Assembly (NCBI RefSeq): GCF_000725495.1
Contig: NZ_JNZD01000004.1
Span: forward strand, 1 to 64,000
Origin: Streptomyces aureus
GTDB lineage: Bacteria; Actinomycetota; Actinomycetes; Streptomycetales; Streptomycetaceae
Direction of reading: 5' to 3'
DNA length: 64,000 nt
Positions 50,901 to 58,752 of the stretch are shown here, piece after piece. The notes below the pieces were generated by a model. It ran no database searches. It was not told the DNA's origin and saw only the letters and a program-made list of their open reading frames with translations. The translations under genes and the position numbers were made by a program. The stretch's first letter is position 1. The number at the start of each line of letters is the position of its first letter.

Positions 50901-52899
50901 CTGATGTCTCCTCTTTGTCGGCCTGCTCGGCACGGGTCTCGGCCTGCTCGGCACGGTTGTCGGCCGGTTCGGCACGGTTGTCGGCCTGTTCGGCACGACG
51001 GGCTCGGCCGGCGCTGCCGGGGGCTTCGGTGAAGGGCTGGAAGGGCAGGAAGGGAGGGACCTCCCTCGGGTCGCAGTCCAGCGCCACGAACGCCGGTCCG
51101 ACACCGGTGTTGGCGCGCAGCAGCGCCTCGCGCAACTGCGTCGCGTTCTCGGCACCGGTCACGTCGAGGGAGGGGAAGGCGGCCGTCATCCCGGCGGCGA
51201 TGTCGGTCCTGCGGAACAGGTCGTCGTCGCGGACACCGCCCTGGAGGAACTCCTCGCGCAGCACGCACATGGCGTGGGCGTTGTTGTTGAAGACGACGAA
51301 GGTGACCGGCGCGGAGTGCTCGACGGCGGTGTGCACCTCCGCCCCGTGCATGAAGAAGGCCCCGTCCCCGGCGAGTACGTAGGTGCGTCGCCCCGTGGCG
51401 AGCGCGGCGCCGATGCCCGCGCCGAAGGTGTAGCCCATGCCTCCCATGCCGAGCGCGACCACGAAACGGCCGTGGCGCGGTGCCGGGAGGAGGTGGACCG
51501 CGCTGGCACCGGTGTTGCCGGCATCCACGAAGACGTGCGCGTCCTCGGGAAGCGCCGCCTCCACGGCTGCGAGGGCCCTCGGGAAGGGGATGGTGCTCGC
51601 GCCGGCGTCCGCGTCCGTGTCCGTGTCCGTCTCCGAGTCGCCGTCCATGGCCGTGTCCGTGTCCGGGGAATCGGGACCCGGTACGGGCAGGGGCGCGGGC
51701 AGCGGTCCGGCGTGCGGTGGGCACGCGCGCGGGGCCGAACCGAGCCGGCCGGTCACGGCGCGCAGCGCGTCCCGCAGGTGCCCGCCCAGTGCCGTGGCCG
51801 CGACGAACGGCGTTTCGGCGTCCAGGCATACGACGTCCGTGGCGGCCAGCGCCTCCTCGAGACCGCCGCGGGCCAGGAGCGGCAGCCGGGTGCCGACCAG
51901 CAGGCACACGTCGGCCCGGCGCAGGCAGTCCTCGACGTTGGCATGGCCCATCACGCCGGCCACTCCGGCGAACCGGGGATCGCGGTTGTCGAAGACGTCC
52001 TTGGCGTCCGGGGTGACCGCCACCCATGCGCCGAGGCCCCGGGCCAGCGCGGCCAGTTCCGGGCGCGCGTCCGCTGCGGCGACGCCCTCACCGGCGATGA
52101 CGAGGACGGTGTCCGCGCCGCGAAGGATGTCGGACGCAGCGGCCAGGGCGGCGGGGTCGAGCGGGGTGGTCGATGCCGTCGGGACGGGGGACGCTGTCGA
52201 GCCGGTGGACGCCGTCGAAGCAGTGGGTGCCATCAGGGCCGTGGATGTCGCCGGGGCCGTTGACGCCCTCGAAGCGGAGGATGCCGTCGAATCGGCGGAC
52301 GCCGTCGAGGCGGTCGCGTCCGGCTCGTGACCGGGCCATGGAAGCAGCGCCTGCTGCACGTCCTTGGGCAGCAGCAGCACCGCCGGCCCCCGCGGCTCCG
52401 CCTGAGCCGCCTCGATCGCCCGGCGCAGCAGCTCCACGAGCGCGTCCGCGTCCGCGACCTTGTCGCAGAAGCGGGAGATGGGGGTGAAGACCTCGCCCGC
52501 GTCGAAGGAGTCCCCCTTGCCGCTGGTGTCCTGGAACGCGCCCCGGCCCTCCTGGGCGGTGGGCGGCTGGCCCACAAGAGCGAGCAGCGGCACCCGGGAG
52601 GCGTACGCCTCGGCGAGGCCCGGCACCAGGTTCATCGCCCCGCCGCCGGAGGTGGCGGCGACCACTCCGAGGCGACCGGTGGTCCGGGCGTATCCGTCGG
52701 CCATGGTGACGGCGGAGAACTCGTGCTTGGCGACCACGCCACGGACCGTTCCGCCGCGGTGAACGGCGTCGTAGAGGTCCTCGATGTTCGCGCCGCCGAC
52801 GCCGAACATGTGGGTGACCCCGGCCCTGGCGAGCTCGCCGGCCAGGTAGTCGGCCGCCCGTACGGTGACGGCTCGGGGTGATTGCGCCGCGGTGGTCAT
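50872..52899 (-). CDS. ThDP-dependent acetolactate-synthase-like enzyme with low-complexity linkers
   Basis: A 675-residue ThDP enzyme. The PYR domain has FGVGGANIEDLYDAV and the cofactor Glu60 in VVAKHEFSAVTMADGYART. The central domain has VLVIAGEGVAAADARPELAA. The PP domain has the ThDP/Mg motif VLAGDGAFFMHGAEVHTAVE followed by VVFNNNAHAMC. Residues about 194-246 are an Ala/Ser/Thr-only insert, a Thr/Asp stretch lies near 410-425, and the last 35 residues repeat AEQADNRAE. Core members are about 550 residues. It should decarboxylate a 2-oxo acid and transfer the carbanion or aldehyde. ATG 52899 overlaps the regulator stop (ATGA). Confidence 0.88.
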   Translation of the reverse strand: MTTAAQSPRAVTVRAADYLAGELARAGVTHMFGVGGANIEDLYDAVHRGGTVRGVVAKHEFSAVTMADGYARTTGRLGVVAATSGGGAMNLVPGLAEAYASRVPLLALVGQPPTAQEGRGAFQDTSGKGDSFDAGEVFTPISRFCDKVADADALVELLRRAIEAAQAEPRGPAVLLLPKDVQQALLPWPGHEPDATASTASADSTASSASRASTAPATSTALMAPTASTASTGSTASPVPTASTTPLDPAALAAASDILRGADTVLVIAGEGVAAADARPELAALARGLGAWVAVTPDAKDVFDNRDPRFAGVAGVMGHANVEDCLRRADVCLLVGTRLPLLARGGLEEALAATDVVCLDAETPFVAATALGGHLRDALRAVTGRLGSAPRACPPHAGPLPAPLPVPGPDSPDTDTAMDGDSETDTDTDADAGASTIPFPRALAAVEAALPEDAHVFVDAGNTGASAVHLLPAPRHGRFVVALGMGGMGYTFGAGIGAALATGRRTYVLAGDGAFFMHGAEVHTAVEHSAPVTFVVFNNNAHAMCVLREEFLQGGVRDDDLFRRTDIAAGMTAAFPSLDVTGAENATQLREALLRANTGVGPAFVALDCDPREVPPFLPFQPFTEAPGSAGRARRAEQADNRAEPADNRAEQAETRAEQADKEETSDERRVVHVG

Positions 52900-53912
52900 A
52901 CGGGGATCCCCTCCCTGTCCTGTCGCCGGTCGACGAGGCCGGACGGTGTGATGACCTGGAAGCGGTGCCGGTACTCCTTGGGGGTGAGTCCCAGGCTTCG
53001 TCCGAAGGAGCGGAAGAAGGTCTCGGGGGCGCCGAATCCGCAGCGGCCCGCTATCTGGCCGATCGGCAGGTCCGTCGTCTCCAGCAGCTCGCGCGCGCGG
53101 GCGATCCGGCTGCGCTGGACGTACTGGCCGGGCGTGGTGCCCACCTCGCGCCGGAAGACCCGGGAGAAGTTGCGCGGGCTCATGTTGGCCCGCTCGGCCA
53201 TCTCGGCCACGGGTAACGGGTTGTGCAGGTTCTCCAGGATCCACTCCTGCGCGGTCCGGATCGGCGGATGGTCGGCCAGCTGGGCGTCGAGCAGGGCGCT
53301 GAACTGGGACTGCCCTCCGTGCCGCTTCAGGAAGAGCACCAGGAACCGTGCCGTCTCCAGGGCGATCGCCGCTCCGTGGTCGGCCTCGACGAGGGCCAGC
53401 GCCATGTCGATCCCGGTCGACACGCCCGCGGAGGTGACGAAGGGCCCGTCCCAGACGAAGATCGGCTCGGCGTCCACGGTCACCGCCGGATAGCGGACGG
53501 CCATCGTCTCGCTGTACGCCCAGTGCGTGGTGGCGCGTCTGCCGTCCAGCAGGCCCGCCTCGGCCAGCAGGAAGGATCCGCCGCAGACGGACGCGACCCT
53601 GCGCGACCGGGTCGCGGCCGTGCGGATCCACGAGACCAGCGCCTGGTCCTGGAGTGCCTCGCCGACGCTCCAGCCGCCGGGTACGAGCAAGGTGTCGACC
53701 GCTCCCTGCCCCGCCTCCAGCGGCAGCGCCTCCACACTCACCCCCGAACTCGTGCGCACCAGGGGCGCGTCGGCCGAGACCAGGTCGATCCGGTAGGGGG
53801 CCGCCCCCCGGCCGAGGAGCCGGTTGGCGATGTCGAACACTTCGATCGGTCCGGTGATGTCCAGGGCCATGGCACCCGCGTACACCACCACCACAACTCG
53901 TCGCTCTGCCAC
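52896..53912 (-). CDS. GlxA-type AraC regulator with DJ-1/PfpI domain
   Basis: A 338-residue regulator. The N-terminal amidotransferase-like domain has VVVVVYAGAMALDITGPIEV and SVCGGSFLLAEAGLLDGRRA (nucleophile-elbow-like Cys, usually non-catalytic here). The C-terminal AraC domain has LPVAEMAERANMSPRNFSRV and IGQIAGRCGFGAPETFFRSF. GTG 53912 has AGGG about 9 nt upstream; GTG 53918 is an alternative. It is the first gene of the operon and overlaps the ThDP gene, so regulator and enzymes are co-transcribed. The upstream gap (53913-54232) shows no gene. Confidence 0.9.
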   Translation of the reverse strand: MAERRVVVVVYAGAMALDITGPIEVFDIANRLLGRGAAPYRIDLVSADAPLVRTSSGVSVEALPLEAGQGAVDTLLVPGGWSVGEALQDQALVSWIRTAATRSRRVASVCGGSFLLAEAGLLDGRRATTHWAYSETMAVRYPAVTVDAEPIFVWDGPFVTSAGVSTGIDMALALVEADHGAAIALETARFLVLFLKRHGGQSQFSALLDAQLADHPPIRTAQEWILENLHNPLPVAEMAERANMSPRNFSRVFRREVGTTPGQYVQRSRIARARELLETTDLPIGQIAGRCGFGAPETFFRSFGRSLGLTPKEYRHRFQVITPSGLVDRRQDREGIPV

Positions 53913-54232
53913 GGTCACACCCTGTATCGGATCTCCGACTGACTGCAATGACAGATAACTGACGCATCCGGCCAACAGACGCCGCCTCGAACGGAGTTGC
54001 GGGCCGCTGGCCAGGCGGTTCGCGCGGAGCCGCGGGCTGCGGCGGTGAGGTAACTCACAGGACCGGTCACGTCGGGGGCCCTCCAACGACGCCTGGGCCC
54101 GCACCACCCTTCGCGGTGCAGGCAGGACCGGCCGGGACCCGAGCAACGCCGAACCCCCGAGCATGCGCGGCCCTCCCGCGCCCGTGCCCTCACGGCGGGA
54201 GAGCGTGTCCGGCGTCGCTTCCGGTCTCGCCC

Positions 54233-54964
54233 TCAGCAGGACGGCGGGTTCGCCGCGTGCGGCGTGTGTTCCATGAGGGGGTCGAGGGCGGCGGTGCGCG
54301 CCGCGATCAGATCGTCGAGCAGTTCCCGCAGGAGTCCTACGACAAGTTCCGGGTTCCCGACGAACGGTGAGTGGCCCGTGCGCCACTCGCGCATGTCGGT
54401 GCAGCGCGCGGCCATCTCCCGTTGCAGCGCCGGATCGATGGCCCGGTCTTGTGCGCACACGACATAGGTGGAGGGCGTGTGCTTCCAGCCGTGGTGCTCG
54501 GGCACTCCTCGGCCGCAGCCCGGGGCCTGTGTGCGCAGCAGGCGGACCGCCCGGGCGGCGAGCGGTTCGGGGCAGTCTCCGTAGAGCGCGTCGACGGCCC
54601 GTTCGTGGTGGAGGCCGGTCGAGCCGTCGGGCTCGTGGACGATCGCGTCCCGAAGCCGCCGGGACGCTCCGCCCAGGCCGGCCGCGCTCTCGCCGGCGTC
54701 CGGCACGAAGGCCGCCAGATAGACCAGGTGTCCCGCCCCGCGCACCCCGGTGATCACCGACCCGCCGTAGGAGTGACCGAGCAGGACCGGCGGCTCGGGC
54801 AGCGCGTCGACGGCCCGCTGCACCGCGTCGGTGTCGGCGGACAGCGAACCCCGGTGGAGCTCCGGCACGACCACCTCCGCTCCCCCGCTCCGCAGGCGTT
54901 CCGCCACCGCGGCGAAATGCGCCGGGCGGTGATACAGGCCATGTACGAGCACCACGGCGGTCAA
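54233..54964 (-). CDS. Alpha/beta hydrolase (EstC/salicylate-esterase-like)
   Basis: A 243-residue alpha/beta hydrolase: VVLVHGLYHRPAHFAAVAER, GHSYGGSVITGVRGAGHLVYL with nucleophile Ser, YVVCAQDRAIDPALQREMA and a final GHSPFVGNPELV with His. This is the small esterase family that includes plant salicylate-binding esterases and bacterial homologues. TTG 54964 is taken as start because GGAGGAGGG precedes it at ideal spacing. It lies 35 bp downstream of another hydrolase gene, probably co-transcribed. Confidence 0.85.
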   Translation of the reverse strand: MTAVVLVHGLYHRPAHFAAVAERLRSGGAEVVVPELHRGSLSADTDAVQRAVDALPEPPVLLGHSYGGSVITGVRGAGHLVYLAAFVPDAGESAAGLGGASRRLRDAIVHEPDGSTGLHHERAVDALYGDCPEPLAARAVRLLRTQAPGCGRGVPEHHGWKHTPSTYVVCAQDRAIDPALQREMAARCTDMREWRTGHSPFVGNPELVVGLLRELLDDLIAARTAALDPLMEHTPHAANPPSC

Positions 54965-54999
54965 GGACCCTCCTCCTCCGGTCGGTTCACATACGGCTG

Positions 55000-55827
55000 T
55001 CAGTCCAGGAATTCCATCAGCCGGTCGTTCAACCGCCCCGGTGCGGCGAGCGGCAGGGAATGGTGGGTGGCTCCGGGGAGCACCACCACCTCGCCCCGGG
55101 GAAGCATCCGGCGGGCCCGCTCGGCGACCTTGACGGCGTTGTGGGCGCGACTGTGCTCCGCGAAGAGGGTCAGGACCGGCATGCGCAGATCGGCGGCGCG
55201 CGGGCGGCGGCCGACGACGACCTTGCGGCCGGGAACGGTGGTGGCCAGCCCGTACAGGCGCTGCCAGCTCTCGTCCGGGTGCGTGTCCGCCGTCTCCCAG
55301 GCCAGGAACGCGCGGGCGCGCGCCTCGCTCGGGCGGACCAGGGAGGGCAGCGCGCGCAGCAGATAGCCGGGGCGGAACCCGGCGAAGACCTGGGTGGGAT
55401 CGACGAGGGCGAGCCGGTCGATCCGCTGCGGAGCGTGCAGCGCGTACCTGACGGCCAGTCCGGCCCCGTACGAATGGCCGCACAGGTGCGTGCGGGCGAG
55501 CCCGAGGCCGTCGAGCAGGGTGTCCAGCCACGCGGTCAGATCGTCGGTGTTCCGCAGCGGTGTGCCGCGGCGTTCGGTGCGGCCGGCGTCGCCGAGGAGG
55601 TCGACCGCGTGAACCCGGTAGCGCGTGCCGAGCACCGGCGCGTTGGCGAACCAGACCAGGCCGGTGGACGAGCCGCCGGGCAGCAGTACGAGGGGGTGGC
55701 CGTCCGCCGGACCGTACACGTGGACCCTCGTCCGCCCGTACGGCGTGGTGACGTCGCGCTCCTCGGTGGAAGCGGGCCAGCGCTCACGGACTTCGTCGTA
55801 GGCAAGCTCGAAAGCCGACAGGACCAC
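55000..55827 (-). CDS. Alpha/beta hydrolase
   Basis: A 275-residue hydrolase with an N-terminal helix (AFELAYDEVRERW), HPLVLLPGGSSTGLVWFANA, the elbow CGHSYGAGLAVRYALHAPQR, VLTLFAEHSRAHN and GATHHSLPLAAPGRLND with the catalytic His. GTG 55827 is preceded by AGAGGAA. It diverges from the marR gene, with a palindrome between, the usual layout of a MarR-controlled hydrolase. Substrate unknown. Confidence 0.86.
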   Translation of the reverse strand: MVLSAFELAYDEVRERWPASTEERDVTTPYGRTRVHVYGPADGHPLVLLPGGSSTGLVWFANAPVLGTRYRVHAVDLLGDAGRTERRGTPLRNTDDLTAWLDTLLDGLGLARTHLCGHSYGAGLAVRYALHAPQRIDRLALVDPTQVFAGFRPGYLLRALPSLVRPSEARARAFLAWETADTHPDESWQRLYGLATTVPGRKVVVGRRPRAADLRMPVLTLFAEHSRAHNAVKVAERARRMLPRGEVVVLPGATHHSLPLAAPGRLNDRLMEFLD

Positions 55828-55852
55828 GGAGCATTCCTCTCGCTCGACGACA

Positions 55853-55869
55853 ATCTCGTTCAGCGAGAT
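55853..55869. promoter_or_regulatory. Candidate MarR operator
   Basis: Perfect inverted repeat ATCTCG-TTCAG-CGAGAT (17 bp) in the 69-bp gap between the divergent hydrolase and marR genes; GATAATATC follows directly. Position and size fit a MarR dimer site. Confidence 0.55.
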
Positions 55870-55896
55870 AATATCGCCGAGGACGAAGGAGTGGGC

Positions 55897-56352
55897 GTGG
55901 ACGATCAGAGCCCGGTGATGGGACTGGTTCACCTGCTGCGCGCGGTGACCGTGGAGTTCGACCTGCTCGGCGCCGAGTTCGCGGCGCGGAACGGGCTGCA
56001 TCCCACCGACGTACGGGCGCTGATCCATCTGCTGGACGCCTCGCGGGCCGGCGTCCGCGCCACGCCCGGGTGGCTCGGCGGGCAGCTGCGCCTGAACTCG
56101 GCCGGGACCACCGCGCTGGTGGACCGGCTGGAGGGGCTCGGACTGGTCCGGCGCACCAGGGACACCACCGATCGGCGCCGGGTGCTCCTGGAGGTGGAGG
56201 AGAGGGCCACGGAGCTGGGCTGGGCGTTCTTCGGGCCGGTGATCGGCGAGTTGGTGACGGCCGCGGAGGGCTTCGAGCCGGACGAACTGGAGACGGTACG
56301 CCGCTTCCTGGCCTCGGCCCTGGAGGCGACCGGGCGGGCACGCTCGGTCTGA
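55897..56352 (+). CDS. MarR-family transcriptional regulator
   Basis: A 151-residue winged-helix regulator: LHPTDVRALIHLLDASRAGV, TPGWLGGQLRLNSAGTTALVDRLEGLGLV (recognition helix) and RTRDTTDRRRVLLEV (wing). GTG 55897 has AAGGAG 5 nt upstream; an earlier GTG at 55891 overlaps that site. Likely represses the divergent hydrolase genes and itself; ligand unknown. Confidence 0.88.
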   Translation: MDDQSPVMGLVHLLRAVTVEFDLLGAEFAARNGLHPTDVRALIHLLDASRAGVRATPGWLGGQLRLNSAGTTALVDRLEGLGLVRRTRDTTDRRRVLLEVEERATELGWAFFGPVIGELVTAAEGFEPDELETVRRFLASALEATGRARSV

Positions 56353-56552
56353 ACGGCGACGCCCTTGTACGGTCGACCTGAAGGGCAACGGGCTCGAGCG
56401 CTCTGCCGGGGTGCGCCGGTGGGTCACCACCGCTTCTGAAGAGCGGCGGCGGGACGGTCGCCGTCGGCCGGAACAGCCCCCGGACTCCGCAGCCGAGCAG
56501 CCCCGGAGCCTCTCACCCGACCACTGTCCGAGCCACCCTGTTCAATGGGCTC

Positions 56553-57221
56553 ATGACTGTCGAAGACGTTGCCCGGCGGCTCCCGGCCGGCAGCGACCTG
56601 CGGAACCTGTGCCGCTCGCTGGCGATGCTCGACGCGATCCTGAGTCCCGAGTGGGAGAGCCGGTACTACTCGTTCAACGCCACCTGGGGCGAGGGCGAGG
56701 AGATGGCCTCGATGCGCAACGGCTCGGGAGACGAGTACTCCATCGTGTTCTCCGCGGCCGGGGTCTACATCCGCGGCTTCGGCCACGAGAGCCCCATGAG
56801 CCCGTACGGCAACGACGGCGAGCCCTGGCCGGGAGTGATCGACGACGTCCCCGCTGTCTTCAGACCGTTCGTCGAGGAGCCCGCGTTCACCGACGAGGCC
56901 GGTGTACCCGTCGTGACGGCCTGCCTGTGGCGCACGCCGACCGACACGCGGTGGCAGCACGGCACGATCGAGTTCCCCTCGCACCAAGCCGACCCCGACG
57001 GTTCGGCGGAGCTGTTCCACCTGCTGGTCGACCCCTCACCGGAGGCCTTCCAGCGCTTCGCCGAGGACTACTACGAGATCTCCGTGCATATCGAAGCGGT
57101 GAGCGCCCTGTACGCCCTGCGCCCGCTGAACCAGGATCTCGTGTCGTCACTGAACGCCGATCTCACCCTTGCGGACCTGGCCGAGGACATCTCCGAGATC
57201 GGCTATCCGGAAGCCTGCTGA
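56553..57221 (+). CDS. Hypothetical protein
   Basis: A 222-residue soluble acidic protein. SLAMLDAILSPEWESRYYSF, GEGEEMASMRNGSGDEYSIVF and YIRGFGHESPMSPYGNDGEPWPG recall immunity- or SMI1-like actinobacterial proteins, but no family could be assigned. FAEDYYEISVHIEAVSALYA and LTLADLAEDISEIGYPEA form the C-terminal helices. ATG 56553. No toxin gene is adjacent. Confidence 0.65.
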   Translation: MTVEDVARRLPAGSDLRNLCRSLAMLDAILSPEWESRYYSFNATWGEGEEMASMRNGSGDEYSIVFSAAGVYIRGFGHESPMSPYGNDGEPWPGVIDDVPAVFRPFVEEPAFTDEAGVPVVTACLWRTPTDTRWQHGTIEFPSHQADPDGSAELFHLLVDPSPEAFQRFAEDYYEISVHIEAVSALYALRPLNQDLVSSLNADLTLADLAEDISEIGYPEAC

Positions 57222-57346
57222 ACCGTACGGGTCTCCACCGTCGGCCGGGTCTGATTGCGTCTCTGACCTGCACTTTTACGAATACGCACCGGGGACACGG
57301 GGCCAGAGCCGGCTCTGGATGCGGCACGCGAAGCGATCATATCGCC

Positions 57347-57378
57347 TGTAAGTTGCGCATTTACGCTTACAACGTAAG
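57347..57378. promoter_or_regulatory. Overlapping inverted repeats upstream of the glycosyltransferase gene
   Basis: CTTAC-AAC-GTAAG (57366-57378) is a perfect 13-bp palindrome, and TGTAAG at 57347-57352 pairs with CTTACA at 57366-57371. They lie 43-74 bp ahead of the ATG in an AT-richer promoter region. Candidate binding site for the TetR protein encoded at 59420. Confidence 0.45.
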
Positions 57379-57420
57379 GTTACAGACATACGAACCAAGG
57401 TCCCGTCCGCGGAGCACGCC

Positions 57421-58503
57421 ATGAACGAGATGTCCGCCCAGGAACCGCCCCACGTGGTCGTGCTGGTTCCGGCCTACCGGGAGGTGGATTCGCTCCCCCG
57501 GGTGCTGGAGGCGCTGCAACGGCAGACGCACCGCGCCGAGCGCGTCATCGTGACGCTCGATCCGCACAAGGAACCCGGGCGGACGGCGGAGCTGGAGCGG
57601 ATCGCCCGCGCGGCGGGCGCCGAGGTCTGGCACTCGGTGGACAACCGGTACAAGAAGGCCGGCAATCTCAACGGGGCGCTCGACCGGCTGCTGCCGTCGC
57701 TCACCGACGAGGACGCGATCCTCGTCCAGGACGCCGACACCTATCTCGATCCCCACTTCATCGAGGTCACCCGCCGGAAGATGGCCCAGGGCTACGGTGC
57801 CGTCGGCGGGAACTTCCGGGGCCGGACCGGCGGCCGGCTGTGCGGGGCCTTCCAGCGCAACGAGTTCGCCCGGTACGCCCGGGACACCGCCCGCAAGCGG
57901 GGCAAGGTGCTGTGTCTGACGGGTACCGCGTGCCTGTTCAGGGCCGGAGCCCTGAAGGACGTGCTCCGGGCGCGCGGGACGGGCCGGCTGCCCGCCGCCG
58001 ACGGGGTCTACGACACCAAGGCCCTCACCGAGGACAACGAACTCACCCTGGCGCTCAAGCACCTCCGCCACCGCATCGTGGCACCGTCCCGCGCGACCAT
58101 GACCACAGAGGTCATGGAGACCTGGAGGTCCCTCGCCAGGCAGCGGCTGCGCTGGAAGCGGGGCGCGCTGGAGAACCTGCTCGACTACGGCCTGACCCGC
58201 TACACCACGGAAGGCTGGGTCCGCCAGCTCGTCGCCTTTCTCGGGACGTCGGTGTCGACCGCCTATGTGGGTTCCCTCATCTGGTTCCTCACCGTGGGGG
58301 GCGGGATACGCATCGCCCCGTTCTGGATCGCCTTCACGGCCTTCTACGCCGTCGAGCGGGCCGTCACCGTCAGGTCCCGGGGCTGGCGGGCGACGACCGC
58401 GTCGATGCTGGTCATTCCGGAGTGGTTCTACGACTTGTTCCTGCAGGGAGTTCATATCCGTGCGCTCGCGGACACCGCGTTGCGCAGGGACCGCAATTGG
58501 TGA
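57421..58503 (+). CDS. Membrane GT2 glycosyltransferase (cellulose/hyaluronan-synthase-like)
   Basis: A 360-residue GT2 processive-type enzyme. VVVLVPAYREVDSLPRVLEA starts the GT-A fold, LVQDADTYLDPHFIEV carries the DxD-like metal site, LTEDNELTLALKHL the TED base motif, and SLARQRLRWKRGALENL the QxxRW-type motif of processive synthases. Two to three hydrophobic segments near the C-terminus (YVGSLIWFLTVGGGI, IAFTAFYAVERA) anchor it. It is shorter than typical cellulose synthases. It heads an operon with a tiny LPXTG protein and a sortase. ATG 57421; 57430 possible. Confidence 0.88.
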   Translation: MNEMSAQEPPHVVVLVPAYREVDSLPRVLEALQRQTHRAERVIVTLDPHKEPGRTAELERIARAAGAEVWHSVDNRYKKAGNLNGALDRLLPSLTDEDAILVQDADTYLDPHFIEVTRRKMAQGYGAVGGNFRGRTGGRLCGAFQRNEFARYARDTARKRGKVLCLTGTACLFRAGALKDVLRARGTGRLPAADGVYDTKALTEDNELTLALKHLRHRIVAPSRATMTTEVMETWRSLARQRLRWKRGALENLLDYGLTRYTTEGWVRQLVAFLGTSVSTAYVGSLIWFLTVGGGIRIAPFWIAFTAFYAVERAVTVRSRGWRATTASMLVIPEWFYDLFLQGVHIRALADTALRRDRNW

Positions 58504-58521
58504 ACCGAGGAGGAAACAGCC

Positions 58522-58695
58522 ATGGCAAATTACACAAGCGCGGGCGCGACGGCGGGCGGAGCCGGAGGAGCGGGTCTGCTGCCGATCACCGGAGGCCCGG
58601 GCAGCTTCTGGTTCTGGATCGTCGCGTTCGTTCTGATCTCGGCGGGCTGCGCCGCGCTGCGGCTGATCCCCCGCAAGACCGACGACGACGGCTGA
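58522..58695 (+). CDS. 57-residue LPXTG mini-protein (sortase substrate candidate)
   Basis: A 57-residue protein consisting of a Gly/Ala-rich N-terminus (MANYTSAGATAGGAGGAG), the sorting motif LPITG (residues 20-24), a hydrophobic helix (FWFWIVAFVLISAGCAAL) and a charged tail RLIPRKTDDDG. This is a complete cell-wall sorting signal with almost no cargo and no separate signal peptide. Excellent ribosome-binding site (GAGGAGGAAA). It lies 18 nt after the glycosyltransferase gene and 57 nt before the sortase gene. Sortase cleavage after Thr23 would leave only a 23-residue exposed peptide. Confidence 0.85.
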   Translation: MANYTSAGATAGGAGGAGLLPITGGPGSFWFWIVAFVLISAGCAALRLIPRKTDDDG

Positions 58696-58752
58696 CACAG
58701 CACCGAGGCGGGGCCGCGCCGGCGGCCCCACAGGAGACCCGGGAGCCGCACC

